A stretch of DNA of 22,402 nucleotides from a virus, in IMG/VR virus record IMGVR_UViG_3300030061_002792, positions 1 through 22,402 of that record; one strand, 5' to 3'. Under the pieces are notes generated by a model. That model worked only from the letters and a program-made list of their open reading frames with translations. It made no database searches and was not told where the DNA came from. A program made the position numbers and the translations under genes. Below, piece by piece: positions 21,539 to 22,402 of this stretch. Each line of letters opens with the position of its first letter. Position 1 is the first letter of the stretch.

Positions 21539-21563
21539 ATATTCATACAAACAAAGAGCATCG

Positions 21564-22402
21564 ATGCAATTACGTCCCCATCAGGAAGAAGCACTGGAAG
21601 CACTAGCAAGACATCCTAAGGGGCAGATCATCGTACCTACAGGCGGTGGTAAGACTCTTATTGCCATTAAGGATGCTGTATCATACTTCAGTGGTTTGAC
21701 TGCCAAGACTGTCGTTGTGGTTGCTCCACGTATCCTATTAGCAGAGCAACTATCGTCTGAGTTCTTGGAAGAGATTGAGAATGTATCTGTAATGCACGTA
21801 CACAGTGGAGAGACTTCACACTTCAGCACAACTAAGATTGATTTGATTAGAGAGTGGGTAGGTGAGCATGTTGGTAATAAGTTGATCTTCACAACATATC
21901 ATTCACTTCATAAGTTAATGGAGTCTGATATATTTGTAGATACAATATACTTTGATGAGGCACATAATAGTGTTCAAAGAAACTTTATTGAAGCAGTAGA
22001 ATATTATTCAATATATTCTGAAAGAGCTTATTTCTTCACTGCCACACCTAAGCACAGTAGAACACCATTCAAGGCAGGTATGAATGATAGTGATATATTC
22101 GGTAATGTTATATGTAATGTACCAGCACCTAAGTTAGTGAAGGAAGGTTATATTCTACCACCAAAGGTGAAAGTATATAAGACTGATATATTACAGAAAG
22201 ATGAGATAACATTCGATGTAGAATGTAATCAGATTATTGATAACATTGATGACCACAATACTAAGAAGATTCTAGTATGTGCTAAATCTACTAAGCAGAT
22301 TAAGGGATTAGTATCTTATGATAAGTTCCTTGACGAATTGGATGGTAGAGGTTATGATTGCATGTATATTACTGCTAAGACTGGTGCTATTATCAATGGC
22401 AA
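21564..22402 (+). CDS. uvsW: SF2 DNA helicase, UvsW-like (partial, 3' end missing)
   Basis: The first 279 residues of an SF2 helicase are present, and the gene continues past the window edge. LRPHQEEAL (3-11) is the Q-motif-like start, PTGGGKT (25-31) the Walker A ATP-binding loop, TTYHSLHK (110-117) motif Ia/Ib region, FDEAHNS (130-136) the DEAH Walker B box, and FFTATP (157-162) motif III. A second RecA-like domain begins with KILVCAKSTKQ. T4 UvsW acts in recombination-dependent replication and branch migration; this protein lacks the N-terminal extension of T4 UvsW, since the Q motif begins at residue 3. It is separated from the structural genes by a terminator and has its own promoter. 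Its first 300 nt are visibly richer in G and C than the fibre genes. The UvsW name is by family resemblance. Confidence 0.8.
   Translation, partial: MQLRPHQEEALEALARHPKGQIIVPTGGGKTLIAIKDAVSYFSGLTAKTVVVVAPRILLAEQLSSEFLEEIENVSVMHVHSGETSHFSTTKIDLIREWVGEHVGNKLIFTTYHSLHKLMESDIFVDTIYFDEAHNSVQRNFIEAVEYYSIYSERAYFFTATPKHSRTPFKAGMNDSDIFGNVICNVPAPKLVKEGYILPPKVKVYKTDILQKDEITFDVECNQIIDNIDDHNTKKILVCAKSTKQIKGLVSYDKFLDELDGRGYDCMYITAKTGAIING

Noticed and set aside
21422-21563. tRNA or structured ncRNA in the only sizeable gap
   Set aside because: No cloverleaf, anticodon arm or T-loop could be drawn. The gap is explained by two hairpins, a terminator and a promoter.

Overview
The window looks like part of the late (virion structural) region of a marine T4-like myovirus, most likely a cyanophage of the Prochlorococcus/Synechococcus type, followed by the start of a DNA-metabolism region. 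The reasons are AT-rich DNA, every gene on the + strand, near-zero intergenic spacing, a T4-style baseplate hub order, repeated CTAAATA/TATAAATA late-promoter-like boxes, very large tail-fibre genes with an S74 chaperone, phage-type 2-oxoglutarate/Fe(II) oxygenases and a UvsW-like helicase. I cannot exclude a T4-like phage of another marine bacterium such as a pelagiphage, because no host-marker gene such as psbA is present.

Layout: 46-4326 holds a tail-tube/baseplate-junction protein (gp48/gp54-like), a gp26-like hub assembly protein with a short frame-shifted downstream ORF, and two helical proteins in the tape-measure position. 4327-10628 holds the central hub and puncturing device: gp27-like, a minimal gp5-like OB-fold protein, a 682-residue hub/tail protein, a beta-helical needle-like protein, a protein with a fibre-type C-terminal domain, and an unrecognised structural protein. 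10630-11327 is a small cassette with its own consensus sigma70 promoter, encoding a 62-residue protein and a nucleotidyltransferase. 11387-20130 is the host-recognition block: a 1919-residue fibre with a C-terminal S74 autoprocessing chaperone, a 627-residue repeat fibre and a glycine-rich adhesin. 20178-21421 encodes two different 2OG-Fe(II) oxygenases. 21422-21563 is the only sizeable non-coding gap and carries two hairpins, the second a clear intrinsic terminator, followed by an extended -10 promoter. 21564 to the end is the N-terminal part of an SF2 helicase.

How they work together: the first block would build the tail hub around the tape measure, the second the membrane-piercing tip, and the third the receptor-binding fibres. 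The nucleotidyltransferase and oxygenases are embedded in the fibre block and could act on host metabolites or on virion or cell-surface components, which is inference. The most notable signal is a perfect -1 slippery heptamer (T TTT TTC, 1857-1863) at the end of the gp26-like gene. It would fuse that protein to a 59-residue ORF directly before the tape-measure gene, the same layout as the lambda G/GT tail-assembly chaperones.
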